The notes under the pieces: generated by a model
Databases searched by the model: none
Seen by the model: only the letters and a program-made list of their open reading frames with translations
What the model was told of the DNA's origin: nothing
NCBI RefSeq assembly: GCF_016785095.1
Contig: NZ_JAEKJB010000002.1
Location: forward strand, 1 to 64,000
Direction: 5' to 3'
DNA from: Alloalcanivorax marinus
Lineage (GTDB): Bacteria > Pseudomonadota > Gammaproteobacteria > Pseudomonadales > Alcanivoracaceae
Length of the DNA stretch: 64,000 bases
Program-made: the position numbers and the translations under genes
Shown: piece after piece, positions 51,825 through 60,370 of the stretch
Layout: the number at the start of each line of letters is the position of its first letter
Numbering within the stretch: the stretch's first letter is position 1

Positions 51825-51852
51825 TTATTCGTGTGAACTGTATCACGAATAA
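51825..51852. promoter_or_regulatory. Operator-like inverted repeat upstream of the pilus operon
   Basis: TTATTCGTG and CACGAATAA are perfect 9-base arms around ten bases, in a very AT-rich stretch (51720-51880) about 100 bases before the first subunit gene. It is a candidate regulator site for the chaperone-usher operon or for the divergent fecI side. Confidence 0.5.
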
Positions 51853-51953
51853 ATAGTGAACTCTGTATTTAGAATCCGCCCGGTGGAGGACGAATCGTTT
51901 TGTTCTTCACCCCTCAAAACCGAGTCCCAAAGGACCAATCAGGAGTGACTCCG

Positions 51954-52448
51954 ATGAAACAACTTCAGCTTGCCATACTGTCCACCCCCCTGCTGCTGGT
52001 CGGCGCGTCGGCGCTGGCCGCCACCACCACCGACACCTTCCAGGTCTCGGCCACGGTGCTGGACGCCTGTTCAGTGACCGCCGGTGATCTGGCCTTCGGT
52101 AACGTGGACATGCTTAGCGGTACCGACGTGGACGCCACGTCCAGCATCGAGGTGACCTGTTCCACGGGTACCGCCTACGATGTGGGCATCGGCCCCGGCA
52201 CCGCCGACGGCGCCACCACCAGCAGCCGCCAGATGGGCGACGGTGGCACCGGCGCGCTTGATTACGCTCTGTACAGCGACGGCACCCGGGACACCAACTG
52301 GGGCGACGTGGTGGATACCGACACCGTGGCCGGCACCGGCGACGGCGGCGTCCAGACCCTGACCGTTTTCGGCCGTGTTCCCAGCGGGCAAACCGGCGTC
52401 GCCGCTGGCGCTTACACGGACACCGTCACCGTGACCGTGACCTATTGA
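51954..52448 (+). CDS. Spore coat U (SCPU) domain pilus subunit 1
   Basis: 164 residues. A signal peptide (cleavage near ALAATTT, about residue 23) is followed by an immunoglobulin-like SCPU domain: FQVSATVLDACSVTAGDLAFG, a conserved cysteine pair, and the C-terminal beta-strand YTDTVTVTVTY that should fill the donor-strand groove. Probable major subunit of a Csu/archaic-type pilus. AGGAG precedes the ATG. Its stop overlaps the chaperone start by one base. Confidence 0.9.
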   Translation: MKQLQLAILSTPLLLVGASALAATTTDTFQVSATVLDACSVTAGDLAFGNVDMLSGTDVDATSSIEVTCSTGTAYDVGIGPGTADGATTSSRQMGDGGTGALDYALYSDGTRDTNWGDVVDTDTVAGTGDGGVQTLTVFGRVPSGQTGVAAGAYTDTVTVTVTY

Positions 52449-53194
52449 TGCGGTCGTTTCTCCTCGTGGTAAAGCGGGCGGGAGCGCGAAGCGCGCTCTC
52501 GTTCGCCGTTTTGCTGGTTTTGTCGTTTTGGCTGGCGCCGATGGTGGCGTGGGCCGGCGGCATGCGAGTGACGCCGATCCTGCAGGCGCTGCCCCACGAT
52601 CGCGCGATGGCGGTCTATCGGATTCATAACCTGCGCGACGCGCCGCTCACCGTGCAGATTCGAGCCTGGCGCTGGCAACGGGAGGCCGGTGGTCGCCAGC
52701 TTGAGGACGCCCCGGACCTGCTGGTGGTACCGCCGCTGGTGACCCTGGCGCCGGGCCAGCAGCAGTTGGTACGCATCGCCCGGCGCGGCGCGGACCGGGA
52801 CCGGGAGTTAGCCTATCGGGTCCGTTTTCAGGAAATCGCCGAACGTTCGGCGGATGCCGGCCTGGCGGTGGGCACCACCGTGACCATGGACGTGCCATTG
52901 TTCTTGCTGGCGCCCGCCCCCCGGAAGCAGTCGGAATGGCGTGTGATCCGCGACGGCGGCGAGCCGCGCCTGCGGATCACCAATACCGGCAACCGGTATC
53001 TGCGGCTGCCTTCGCTGACGGTGTCCGCCGGCGACGGTCCGGCGCGGTCGCTGGGCGCCGGCGCTCAATACGTCTTGATCGGCGAGACCCGGGAATGGGT
53101 GCTGCCGCTGGAGCCCTCGGACCTGGGGGAGGGGCTCACGGTCCATTATCAGGAGAAGGGACGCATGGTTTCCCGGCGCTTGGCCAGCCCCTGA
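52448..53194 (+). CDS. Pilus assembly chaperone (PapD-like, archaic type)
   Basis: 248 residues. A long signal peptide (about 1-36) leads two Ig-like domains: MRVTPILQALPHDRAMAVYRI, then LLVVPPLVTLAPGQQQLVRIA, the latter holding the G1-type donor region. A TGATG junction couples it to subunit 1. It caps subunits in the periplasm and hands them to the usher. Confidence 0.9.
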   Translation: MRSFLLVVKRAGARSALSFAVLLVLSFWLAPMVAWAGGMRVTPILQALPHDRAMAVYRIHNLRDAPLTVQIRAWRWQREAGGRQLEDAPDLLVVPPLVTLAPGQQQLVRIARRGADRDRELAYRVRFQEIAERSADAGLAVGTTVTMDVPLFLLAPAPRKQSEWRVIRDGGEPRLRITNTGNRYLRLPSLTVSAGDGPARSLGAGAQYVLIGETREWVLPLEPSDLGEGLTVHYQEKGRMVSRRLASP

Positions 53195-53197
53195 CCG

Positions 53198-55759
53198 ATG
53201 GGCGATGGCCGGCTCCCGATCTGGCTCGTCGTAGTGGCGTTGCTGTGGTCCACGCACGTGGCGGCGCAACCCGGGGAGCACTGGTACCGCAGCAGCGTGG
53301 ATCATTACCTGACCCGCTACCACGCCCTGGTGCTCGATGGTGACCGAGGGCTGGCGGTGCGACGCCTGGATCTGATCGAGCTTGGTTTGCCCGTGCCGCC
53401 GAAGGGGACCGAGGTATTCCACTACCAGGGCGAGGTGTTCTATCCGCTGTCGTCGTTGCCGGATCTGCGCCTGTTGATCGATCACGACGCCGAGCAAGCG
53501 CATTTTCAGCGCCGTGGCTTGTCGGCCCTGCCGACGCCGCCCAATCCGGAACTGCTGCTGACCGTGGCCCTCAACGGCCAGCCCCCGGGTGATCCGGTGC
53601 TGGTGCGGTTTCGCGCCGGGCATTTCCATCTCGACGACGACGGCGTGCGCGCCCTGGGGCTGGACCCGGCGCGCCTGCCGGTGCCGGGCCCGGAGGGGTA
53701 TACCCTGAGCGGGCTGGCCGGGGCTCGGTTCACCGTGGATGTGCTCGCGCAAAGCCTGATCATGACGGTACCGCCGGGCTATTTCGTCACCCACCACCTG
53801 AATGCCGGGCACACCCGCCCGGCACCGCTGTCGGCGCCGGTTGAGCCATCGGTCATGCTCGACTATTCGATTACCGAGGGAGGCGACGGCGAACGCCGCT
53901 GGCGCAGCGGCACGGTGGACGCGGCGCTGGGCTGGGGCGATGCGTTCTGCGAAAGCCGCCACGCGTACCAATCCTGGGCCGACACCACGTTGCGCCTGGG
54001 CAGTCGCTGTGTCTGGAATCAGCCGGATCGGCTGCTGTCGGTGTCCCTGGGCGATGCGGTATCCGACCCGGCGGTGCTTGGCCAGCCGGTGCGCTATGGC
54101 GGCGTGCGCATCGGCACCGATTATGGTCTGGCGCCGTCGTTCGCCACCCAGCCCTACCTGTCCCTGGAGGGCAGCGCGCGGGTACCCTCGGTGCTGGAAA
54201 TCTGGACCGACCAGATGCTCAACGAGCGCCGCGAGATTCCACCGGGTCCGTTCCGCATCGACGATTTGCCCGCCTACACCGGCGCCGGCAACCTGCGCGC
54301 GGTGGTGCGCGACGGCAGCGGCCAGCCACTGACCATCGTGCAGCCGTTCTACTCCGACCCGGCATTGTTGGCCCGGGGATTATCGGACTGGTCCCTGGAG
54401 TACGGTTACCAGCGGCGCGATCCGTTATCGGCCGACGCCGCCTACGACCGCGACCCCTTCGCCGCGGTCACCGCCCGCCACGGCGTGCGTGACTGGCTGA
54501 CCCTGGGGGTACGCGGTGAACATTTCGATACCCTCGACCTGGGCGCCGCCGAGGCGCGGCTGCGGCTCGGGCGGCTGGGGGTGCTGGAACTGGGCGGCGC
54601 CGCCAGCGACGGCCCGGAGGGTGGCGGCGAAGCCTCGGTGATCGGCTTCTCCCGGCGCGGTCGCTGGCTGTCGCTGGGCTGGCGGCAATGGCGTGCCGGG
54701 CAACAATTCGTATCGCTGGGCTACCCACTGCCCGGTGAGGCTCCGGCGCTGCAGCGCCAGTCGAATCTGGGGTTGGTGTTGGGGCGCGGCGTATCGCTGT
54801 CGCTGGGACGCGTCGAGCGCCGTTACCACGACGACCGCGACGACCAGGTCTTCGACAGCGCCGGGCTGACACTGTCGCTGGCGGGGGCCGGCCAGTTGTT
54901 GATGTCGGTGTTCCAGCCCCGCTCTCCGTCCGGGGACCGCCTTTATACCCTGGCTTTTACCCTGCCGCTGGGCTGGCGCGGCCACGCCACCGCCGCTGCC
55001 GGTGGCGCGAATCTGGAGGATCGCACACTGTCCTGGCAGCGCAACCCGCCCGCCGGCCCGGGCACCGGCTACCGGGCCCGGGTGGGCACGGTGCGCGAGC
55101 AAACCCTGCGCGAGGGTGACGTGACCGCCCAGAACCGCTATGCGCGGCTACGGCTGTATGGCCGCCGGCTGGGCGAGCAAAGCAGCGGCTACGGGGAACT
55201 GAGCGGCGCCCTGATCGCCAACCGGGCCGGCCTGTTCGCCAGCCGTTCGCGGCCCGGTGGCGTGGCGGTGGTGGACGCCGGCGCCTCCGACGTGCGGGTT
55301 TACCGTGACAACCATTTGATGGGCCGCACCGGCGCAAACGGCAAATTGGTGGTGGCCGGCTTGCTGCCTTATCAGCAAAACAGCCTGCGGCTGGCGCCGG
55401 AGGATCTGCCCCTGGATGCGCGGTTGGCCAGCGACCGGCAACCGGTGGTCACTGGCCAGCGCCAGGCCTTGACGGTGTCCTTCCCGGTGCGGCGCGACCG
55501 GCCGGTGAGCGTGCGTCTGACCCGGACCGACGGCCGCGCGGTGCCCGCCGGGGCGAGCGCCGAGCTCAACAACCGCCGCCGCCTGGTGGTGGGCCACGGC
55601 GGGCTGGTGTACGCGCCGCTGGATCAGGCCGGTGGCCTGTCCGGCACGGCCCGCTGGGACGGCGGCGCCTGCGATTTCACGGTAACCGCCCCGGCGGACG
55701 CCGATTACCCCCTGGATTTGGGAGCGATACCTTGCCATTCCGACCCCGAGCCACCCTGA
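53198..55759 (+). CDS. Outer membrane usher (FimD/PapC family)
   Basis: 853 residues. The signal peptide ends near VAAQ (about residue 24). An N-terminal chaperone-binding domain, a 24-strand barrel with plug (about 120-650) and two C-terminal domains follow. Recognisable pieces are the DIPGPFRIDDLP-like segment PPGPFRIDDLPAYTGAGNL and SDVRVYRDNHLMGRTGANG near the C-terminus. It secretes and polymerises SCPU subunits. The start lies three bases past the chaperone stop. It overlaps subunit 2 by 28 bp. Confidence 0.92.
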   Translation: MGDGRLPIWLVVVALLWSTHVAAQPGEHWYRSSVDHYLTRYHALVLDGDRGLAVRRLDLIELGLPVPPKGTEVFHYQGEVFYPLSSLPDLRLLIDHDAEQAHFQRRGLSALPTPPNPELLLTVALNGQPPGDPVLVRFRAGHFHLDDDGVRALGLDPARLPVPGPEGYTLSGLAGARFTVDVLAQSLIMTVPPGYFVTHHLNAGHTRPAPLSAPVEPSVMLDYSITEGGDGERRWRSGTVDAALGWGDAFCESRHAYQSWADTTLRLGSRCVWNQPDRLLSVSLGDAVSDPAVLGQPVRYGGVRIGTDYGLAPSFATQPYLSLEGSARVPSVLEIWTDQMLNERREIPPGPFRIDDLPAYTGAGNLRAVVRDGSGQPLTIVQPFYSDPALLARGLSDWSLEYGYQRRDPLSADAAYDRDPFAAVTARHGVRDWLTLGVRGEHFDTLDLGAAEARLRLGRLGVLELGGAASDGPEGGGEASVIGFSRRGRWLSLGWRQWRAGQQFVSLGYPLPGEAPALQRQSNLGLVLGRGVSLSLGRVERRYHDDRDDQVFDSAGLTLSLAGAGQLLMSVFQPRSPSGDRLYTLAFTLPLGWRGHATAAAGGANLEDRTLSWQRNPPAGPGTGYRARVGTVREQTLREGDVTAQNRYARLRLYGRRLGEQSSGYGELSGALIANRAGLFASRSRPGGVAVVDAGASDVRVYRDNHLMGRTGANGKLVVAGLLPYQQNSLRLAPEDLPLDARLASDRQPVVTGQRQALTVSFPVRRDRPVSVRLTRTDGRAVPAGASAELNNRRRLVVGHGGLVYAPLDQAGGLSGTARWDGGACDFTVTAPADADYPLDLGAIPCHSDPEPP

Positions 55760-56160
55760 CCGCGCTACTGGCGCTCGCCGCCGCCCCGGCCCTGGCCTGT
55801 TCGGTGACCTCCACCGGGCTGCGGTTCGGCACCATCGATCCGCTCGCCGGCCAGGCGGCCACCGCCACCGCTTCGGTGAACGTGGATTGCCCGGAGGCGG
55901 GCGGTTATACCCTGACGGTAAGTCCCGGCCACGGTGACTACGCCGAGCGCTACCTGCTGGCCGGTGAGCGGCGCCTGTTCTACAACGTCTACGCGGACCC
56001 CGCCCACGGCCAGGTGGTGGGGGACGGTGGTGGTGTGTCCGTGGCTGTAAGCGGCGACGGCCCGGCGACCACCCACACTCTCCATGGGCTGATGCCGGCG
56101 CAACCCGGGGCGGTGCCCGGCGTCTATACCGACCAGTTGGTGATCACCGTCAGTTATTGA
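55732..56160 (+). CDS. Spore coat U domain pilus subunit 2 (possible tip)
   Basis: 142 residues. The signal peptide ends near ALACS. The SCPU fold follows: SVTSTGLRFGTIDPLAGQ, a Cys in VDCPEAGG, and the terminal strand YTDQLVITVSY. The start is TTG with GGGAGCG upstream, inside the usher end. It is smaller than subunit 1 and encoded last, as tip or terminator subunits often are. Confidence 0.85.
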   Translation: MPFRPRATLTALLALAAAPALACSVTSTGLRFGTIDPLAGQAATATASVNVDCPEAGGYTLTVSPGHGDYAERYLLAGERRLFYNVYADPAHGQVVGDGGGVSVAVSGDGPATTHTLHGLMPAQPGAVPGVYTDQLVITVSY

Positions 56161-57113
56161 TCGCGGCCCGGACGCTTGCGGGCGAAGCCCCAGGCGCCGC
56201 GTCGGCCCTGACGCTGGATGTCCATGTCGTTGCGAATCTGGGCGTGGCTGATCAAGGCGAAAATAAAGGTGCCGCCGATGATATTGCCGGCCAGGGTGGG
56301 CAACCCGAAGCGCAGCACGAAGTCCGCCCAACTGGCCTCTCCGGCGAACACCAGATAAAGAATCTCGCTGGCGCCGACGATGATGTGTGGGAACTCACCG
56401 ATCGCCACCACATAGGTCATGATCAGGATCACCCAGGCCTTGGCCTGGTCCGCCGAGGGCATCACCCACACCATGGTGGCGATCACCCAGCCGGCGATGA
56501 TGCTCTTGGAGAACATCTCGAAAGGGCTGTTCTCCAGCACCTTGTGGCCCAGGTCCAGGAAGGCGCTGCCCACCTCCGGCGAGAACATGGGCAAATGCAG
56601 AAAGGTAAAGGCGGCGATGCCGGCGCCGACCACGTTGCCGGCCAGCACCACGCCCCACAGGCGCATCAGGCACCACAGCTTGCCCAGCGTGGGGTGGCTC
56701 ATGAAGGGCAGCACCGCGGTCACGGTATTCTCGGTGAACAGTTGCTGGCGGGCCAGGATCACGATCAGAAACCCCAGGGTGTAGCCCATGCCGCCAATCA
56801 GAAAACCGGCGTTGTTGTCCGGCAGATGGGCGTCCAGCAGACCCCGGGCCATCAACGAGGCGCTCATGGAGATGCCGGCGGCGATCGCCGACCACAGCAA
56901 CGCCATGGCGTCGCGCTCCAGCTCCTTCTCGCCGGCCACGCGCAGCCGTTCATGCACCGCCGCCGCCCGGGAGGGCAGGTACTTTTCCTGCTCGTCCTCG
57001 TCGCCCTGGCCGTCGTCGGCCTCCACGGCCGCCTCCCGGCGTTCCCGCTCAACGGCGTCTTCCCAGGGGCTGCTTTCCTCGTCCTGCTCGGGTCGGTTCT
57101 GGTGATCGTTCAA
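56154..57113 (-). CDS. Formate/nitrite transporter family protein (YfdC-like)
   Basis: 319 residues. A highly acidic and charged cytoplasmic N-terminus of about 65 residues is followed by six helices of the FNT pentameric-channel fold (LWSAIAAGISMSASLMARG, ENTVTAVLPFMSHP, LAGNVVGAGIAAFTF, AGNIIGGTFIFAL). The charged extension is typical of YfdC rather than FocA/NirC. Substrate unknown. Its stop overlaps the convergent SCPU gene by 7 bp. Confidence 0.87.
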   Translation of the reverse strand: MNDHQNRPEQDEESSPWEDAVERERREAAVEADDGQGDEDEQEKYLPSRAAAVHERLRVAGEKELERDAMALLWSAIAAGISMSASLMARGLLDAHLPDNNAGFLIGGMGYTLGFLIVILARQQLFTENTVTAVLPFMSHPTLGKLWCLMRLWGVVLAGNVVGAGIAAFTFLHLPMFSPEVGSAFLDLGHKVLENSPFEMFSKSIIAGWVIATMVWVMPSADQAKAWVILIMTYVVAIGEFPHIIVGASEILYLVFAGEASWADFVLRFGLPTLAGNIIGGTFIFALISHAQIRNDMDIQRQGRRGAWGFARKRPGRDQ

Positions 57114-57265
57114 ACCGCTCTCCTGTGGGCTGCCGTCAGAGCGTGACGGGTGGCGGAACAGGTACTATAAACCGCCGTACATCAGCGAATCATAAAAGCC
57201 GGGTAAAAACCGGGTGCCACCTTTACCCTTGACGAGACGCGGGCTCGAAGAACGAACACCCGCGA

Positions 57266-58258
57266 TCAGCCGCCATGCACCACCAGCACAATGCCCAACC
57301 CATACAGCAACAACACCGCCACGCTCTCAAAACCAATACCACCGGGCCCCTGCTCCTCACGCCGGATCAACCCCATCAGCAAGGCGCCGGTCATCAGGAT
57401 CGACAACGACACCCACACCAGCAGATCGTCGCCCATCTCGGCGTAGATCGAACCGTCCCGGTAGGCGATGTCGGAGGCGGCGGTGAACAGGGTATCGAAG
57501 GCGTTGCCGCCGATGATGCCGCCCACCGCCAGGGTCAGAGCGCCTCGCCGCACGGCGGCCACCGAGGTGACCAGCTCCGGCAGGGATGTCACGGTGGCGG
57601 TGAGCAGCAGGCCCATGGTGGTCTGCGCCAGACCGGTTTGTTCGGCGATGGCGGTGGCGGCGTTCTCCAGCGCCCAACCGGTGGCGCCGAGCAGCGCGCC
57701 CAGGCCGAGAAAGGCAATCAACAGGGTTCGCAGGGAACGCCGCAGATTGTCCTCCTCGGGTACGTCCTCGCGGGTTTCCCGGGTGCGCGCCGGCTGCCAC
57801 ATGGGCTGGTCCCGGGTGCTCTGGATCAACCGCAGACCATACGCATAGGTCGCCAGCAGCACCGGCGTGGCCGGGTGGATGCCGAACAGGGTCACCGGCG
57901 GAGCGAAGGCGCCCACCAGGATCACCGCCATCAGGGTTACCAGCAAGGCGCCCTGCATCAGGTTGGCGGCGGAGGCGGCGGCGTGTTCCAGATTGGCGCG
58001 CCGGTAGAACAGATCCGCCACGGCGAGAAAAGCAGTCTGCACCGCGATGCCGCCCAGGGCGTTGCTGAGCGCCAGATCCGCGTTGCCCTTGAGGGCGGCG
58101 GTCACCGACAGCACGCTGCCGGACAGGGACGTGGTGGCGCCCAGCAGCACGGCGCCCGCCAGGGCCTCGCCCACCCGGGTACGGTCGGCCAGCTCGTCCA
58201 CCACGGCGGTGATTCTGACGCCGGCGGTGGCGACGATCGCCACGCAGGCGAGGAACAC
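57266..58258 (-). CDS. Na+/Ca2+-exchanger-type (CaCA) membrane protein
   Basis: 330 residues from the GTG. Two inverted halves carry alpha-repeat motifs: GATTSLSGSVLSVTAALKGN, then TATVTSLPELVTSVAAVRRG with GGIIGGNAFDTLF. An acidic cytoplasmic loop joins them. It exchanges Ca2+ or a similar cation. The GTG cuts into the first helix; AGGAG at 58304-58308 is ideally spaced for an in-frame ATC at 58297 that would add 13 residues and complete that helix. Confidence 0.87.
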   Translation of the reverse strand: MFLACVAIVATAGVRITAVVDELADRTRVGEALAGAVLLGATTSLSGSVLSVTAALKGNADLALSNALGGIAVQTAFLAVADLFYRRANLEHAAASAANLMQGALLVTLMAVILVGAFAPPVTLFGIHPATPVLLATYAYGLRLIQSTRDQPMWQPARTRETREDVPEEDNLRRSLRTLLIAFLGLGALLGATGWALENAATAIAEQTGLAQTTMGLLLTATVTSLPELVTSVAAVRRGALTLAVGGIIGGNAFDTLFTAASDIAYRDGSIYAEMGDDLLVWVSLSILMTGALLMGLIRREEQGPGGIGFESVAVLLLYGLGIVLVVHGG

Positions 58259-58437
58259 GGCGATGCTCAGGGGCAGGGAATCGTGAAGGAAATCGATGGG
58301 GCGCTCCTGTCCGGATCAGGCCCGAGTCTACCGGTTACGGCGGCGGGCAAAAAAGGCCACCGGGTTTACACTTTTTCCACAGTGGCGGGTCGTGAACTTG
58401 GTCATGATTGCCGCCGTGACCGCAACAGGGGAACGGC

Positions 58438-59397
58438 ATGCACATCATCACCAGGAGCGTCCTGATGGCCTCCGCCTTGCTGGCCGCCACGCCGGCCCTC
58501 GCCGCCGGCGAGCAGGCCGATCCGCGCGGCTGGAACGCTTCGGCCATGGGGATCTATGTGTTCGAGGACCAGGACCGCAACGACGTTGATTATGGCACCG
58601 GCCTGCGCTTCGGGCTGGGGCGGCAGCTCGGCGAGCACTGGGACCTGGAATGGAACGGCTTTGGCAACGCCCTGCAAAGGGACCGTGCCGGCGGCCAGCA
58701 CTGGCAATATGGCCTGGGCGTGGACGCGCTGCGTTATAGGTATCGCGAGGGGCCGTCACCCTATGTGCTGCTGGGCGGCGGCGGCGTTTATACCGATTCC
58801 AACCGGGGCACCGACACCAACGGCTTCCTGAATGCCGGCGCCGGCTTGCACTTCCGCGACGTATGGGGCGCTATGGGCCTGCGTATGGAGCTGCGCTACG
58901 TGATGGATTTTTCCGACGATGGCAGCGGCAACGAGCCGTTCAACGACGTACGCGCCCTGGTGGGGCTGACCTTCCCGCTGTTCGGCGGTGGAGATCTGCG
59001 CACCGAGACCCGCATCATCGAACGCGAACGGGTGGTGGTGAAGCCGGTGCCGATGGCGCCGCCGGAGGTGCTGCATGGCGTCAACTTCGAATTCGATTCC
59101 GCGCGTCTGACGCCCAACGCCAAGACCGTTCTGCGCGAGGTCGCCGAACGGCTGGGTGCTTACCCCAACAGTGAAATCGAGATTGCCGGGCATACCGACT
59201 CCACCGGCGACGCCGGTTACAACCAGCGTCTCTCGGAGCGGCGCGCCGCTTCGGTGCGGGATTTTCTGATCGATCTGGGCGTCGACCCGGGCCGCCTCCA
59301 GGCCAGGGGCCATGGCGACACCCGCCCGGTGGACAGCAACGCCACCGAGGACGGGCGCGAGCGTAACCGCCGCATCGAAATGCGACGCATCCGCTAG
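58438..59397 (+). CDS. OmpA-family outer membrane protein
   Basis: 319 residues. A signal peptide (cleavage near ALAAGE, about 22) leads an eight-strand-type barrel (about 30-190). The C-terminal peptidoglycan-binding OmpA domain (about 210-319) has VNFEFDSARLTPNAK, IAGHTDSTGDAGYNQRLSE and RRIEMRRI. It links outer membrane to cell wall. Its TAG stop lies in a CTAG shared with the convergent gene's stop. Confidence 0.92.
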   Translation: MHIITRSVLMASALLAATPALAAGEQADPRGWNASAMGIYVFEDQDRNDVDYGTGLRFGLGRQLGEHWDLEWNGFGNALQRDRAGGQHWQYGLGVDALRYRYREGPSPYVLLGGGGVYTDSNRGTDTNGFLNAGAGLHFRDVWGAMGLRMELRYVMDFSDDGSGNEPFNDVRALVGLTFPLFGGGDLRTETRIIERERVVVKPVPMAPPEVLHGVNFEFDSARLTPNAKTVLREVAERLGAYPNSEIEIAGHTDSTGDAGYNQRLSERRAASVRDFLIDLGVDPGRLQARGHGDTRPVDSNATEDGRERNRRIEMRRIR

Positions 59398-60350
59398 CTC
59401 AGAAAGCGGCCCAGGTGGTCGTTGACGGTATCGGCGGCTTCCATCTGCACCCAGTGGCCGACATCGTCGAGCAGCACGATGTCGGTGAGGTTGTCCATTA
59501 GTTCCGGCATGCGTTTGAGGGCGCGGCCGGCGAACTGGATCACCGGGTCTTCCTTGCCGGCCAGGAAAAACGCCGGCGGGTGGATGCGTTCGCGACCGTC
59601 CGCTTTCTGCTGCTCCCAGGAAGCGTCCATGGCCCGGTACCAGTTGATCGGTCCGGTCAGTCCGCTGCGCCGAAAGCTGTCTTCATAGACGTCCAGATCC
59701 GCTTCCGTCATCCAGTCCGGCTGCGGGCCGGTGGGCGACTGCAGGATATCGAGCATGCCGGTGGCGGCGCCCTTGACCCGGTACTTCTCCTTCATGCCGG
59801 GGCCGGAAATGGCGTGGTACATGCGCTTGAGAAAGTCGCGCACGTCCGCCTCCAGTTCCCGCTCCGGCACCTCCGGCTGCTGGAAATACAGCTGGTAGAA
59901 GAAACGATCGCCAAAGGCGGCGCGCATCTGTTCGGTGGGCGCCTTGGGGCCGATGCCCGGGTAGGGCACCGACAGGCCGGCCACGGCCAGCACCCGCTCG
60001 GGCTCCTGCCGGGCCACCTGCCAGGCCAGGGCGCAGCCCCAGTCGTGGCCCACCACCCGGGCCTGGTCCACGCCGAAGGCATCCAGAATGCCCATCACAT
60101 CGGCCACCAGGATGTCCTGGCGGTATGCCGATGCCGGCTTGGGGGCGGCGCTGCGTCCGTAACCGCGCAGGTCCGGCGCCAGTACATGGAAGCCCCGGTC
60201 GGCCAGGTAGGGCATCTGGTAGCGCCAGGAATAGCCGCATTCCGGGAAGCCATGCAACATGATCACCGTGGGATTGGCGGGATCGCCGGCGGCGCGCACG
60301 AAGAATTCCAGGCCGTTGGCGGTGACCGTGTGCTCCTTGAAATCGTTCAT
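59394..60350 (-). CDS. Alpha/beta hydrolase, epoxide-hydrolase-like
   Basis: 318 residues. The oxyanion motif HGFP is at 34-37 and the nucleophile Asp103 lies in GHDWG. The catalytic base is His299 in DDVGHWVQ, with an acidic residue in GKEDPVIQ. Asp as nucleophile rather than Ser points to an epoxide hydrolase or haloalkane dehalogenase. GAGGAAC lies before the ATG. It is 20 bp downstream of the acyl-CoA ligase gene, so probably co-transcribed. Confidence 0.87.
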   Translation of the reverse strand: MNDFKEHTVTANGLEFFVRAAGDPANPTVIMLHGFPECGYSWRYQMPYLADRGFHVLAPDLRGYGRSAAPKPASAYRQDILVADVMGILDAFGVDQARVVGHDWGCALAWQVARQEPERVLAVAGLSVPYPGIGPKAPTEQMRAAFGDRFFYQLYFQQPEVPERELEADVRDFLKRMYHAISGPGMKEKYRVKGAATGMLDILQSPTGPQPDWMTEADLDVYEDSFRRSGLTGPINWYRAMDASWEQQKADGRERIHPPAFFLAGKEDPVIQFAGRALKRMPELMDNLTDIVLLDDVGHWVQMEAADTVNDHLGRFLS

Positions 60351-60370
60351 CCTGTTCCTCCAGGTGGTGT

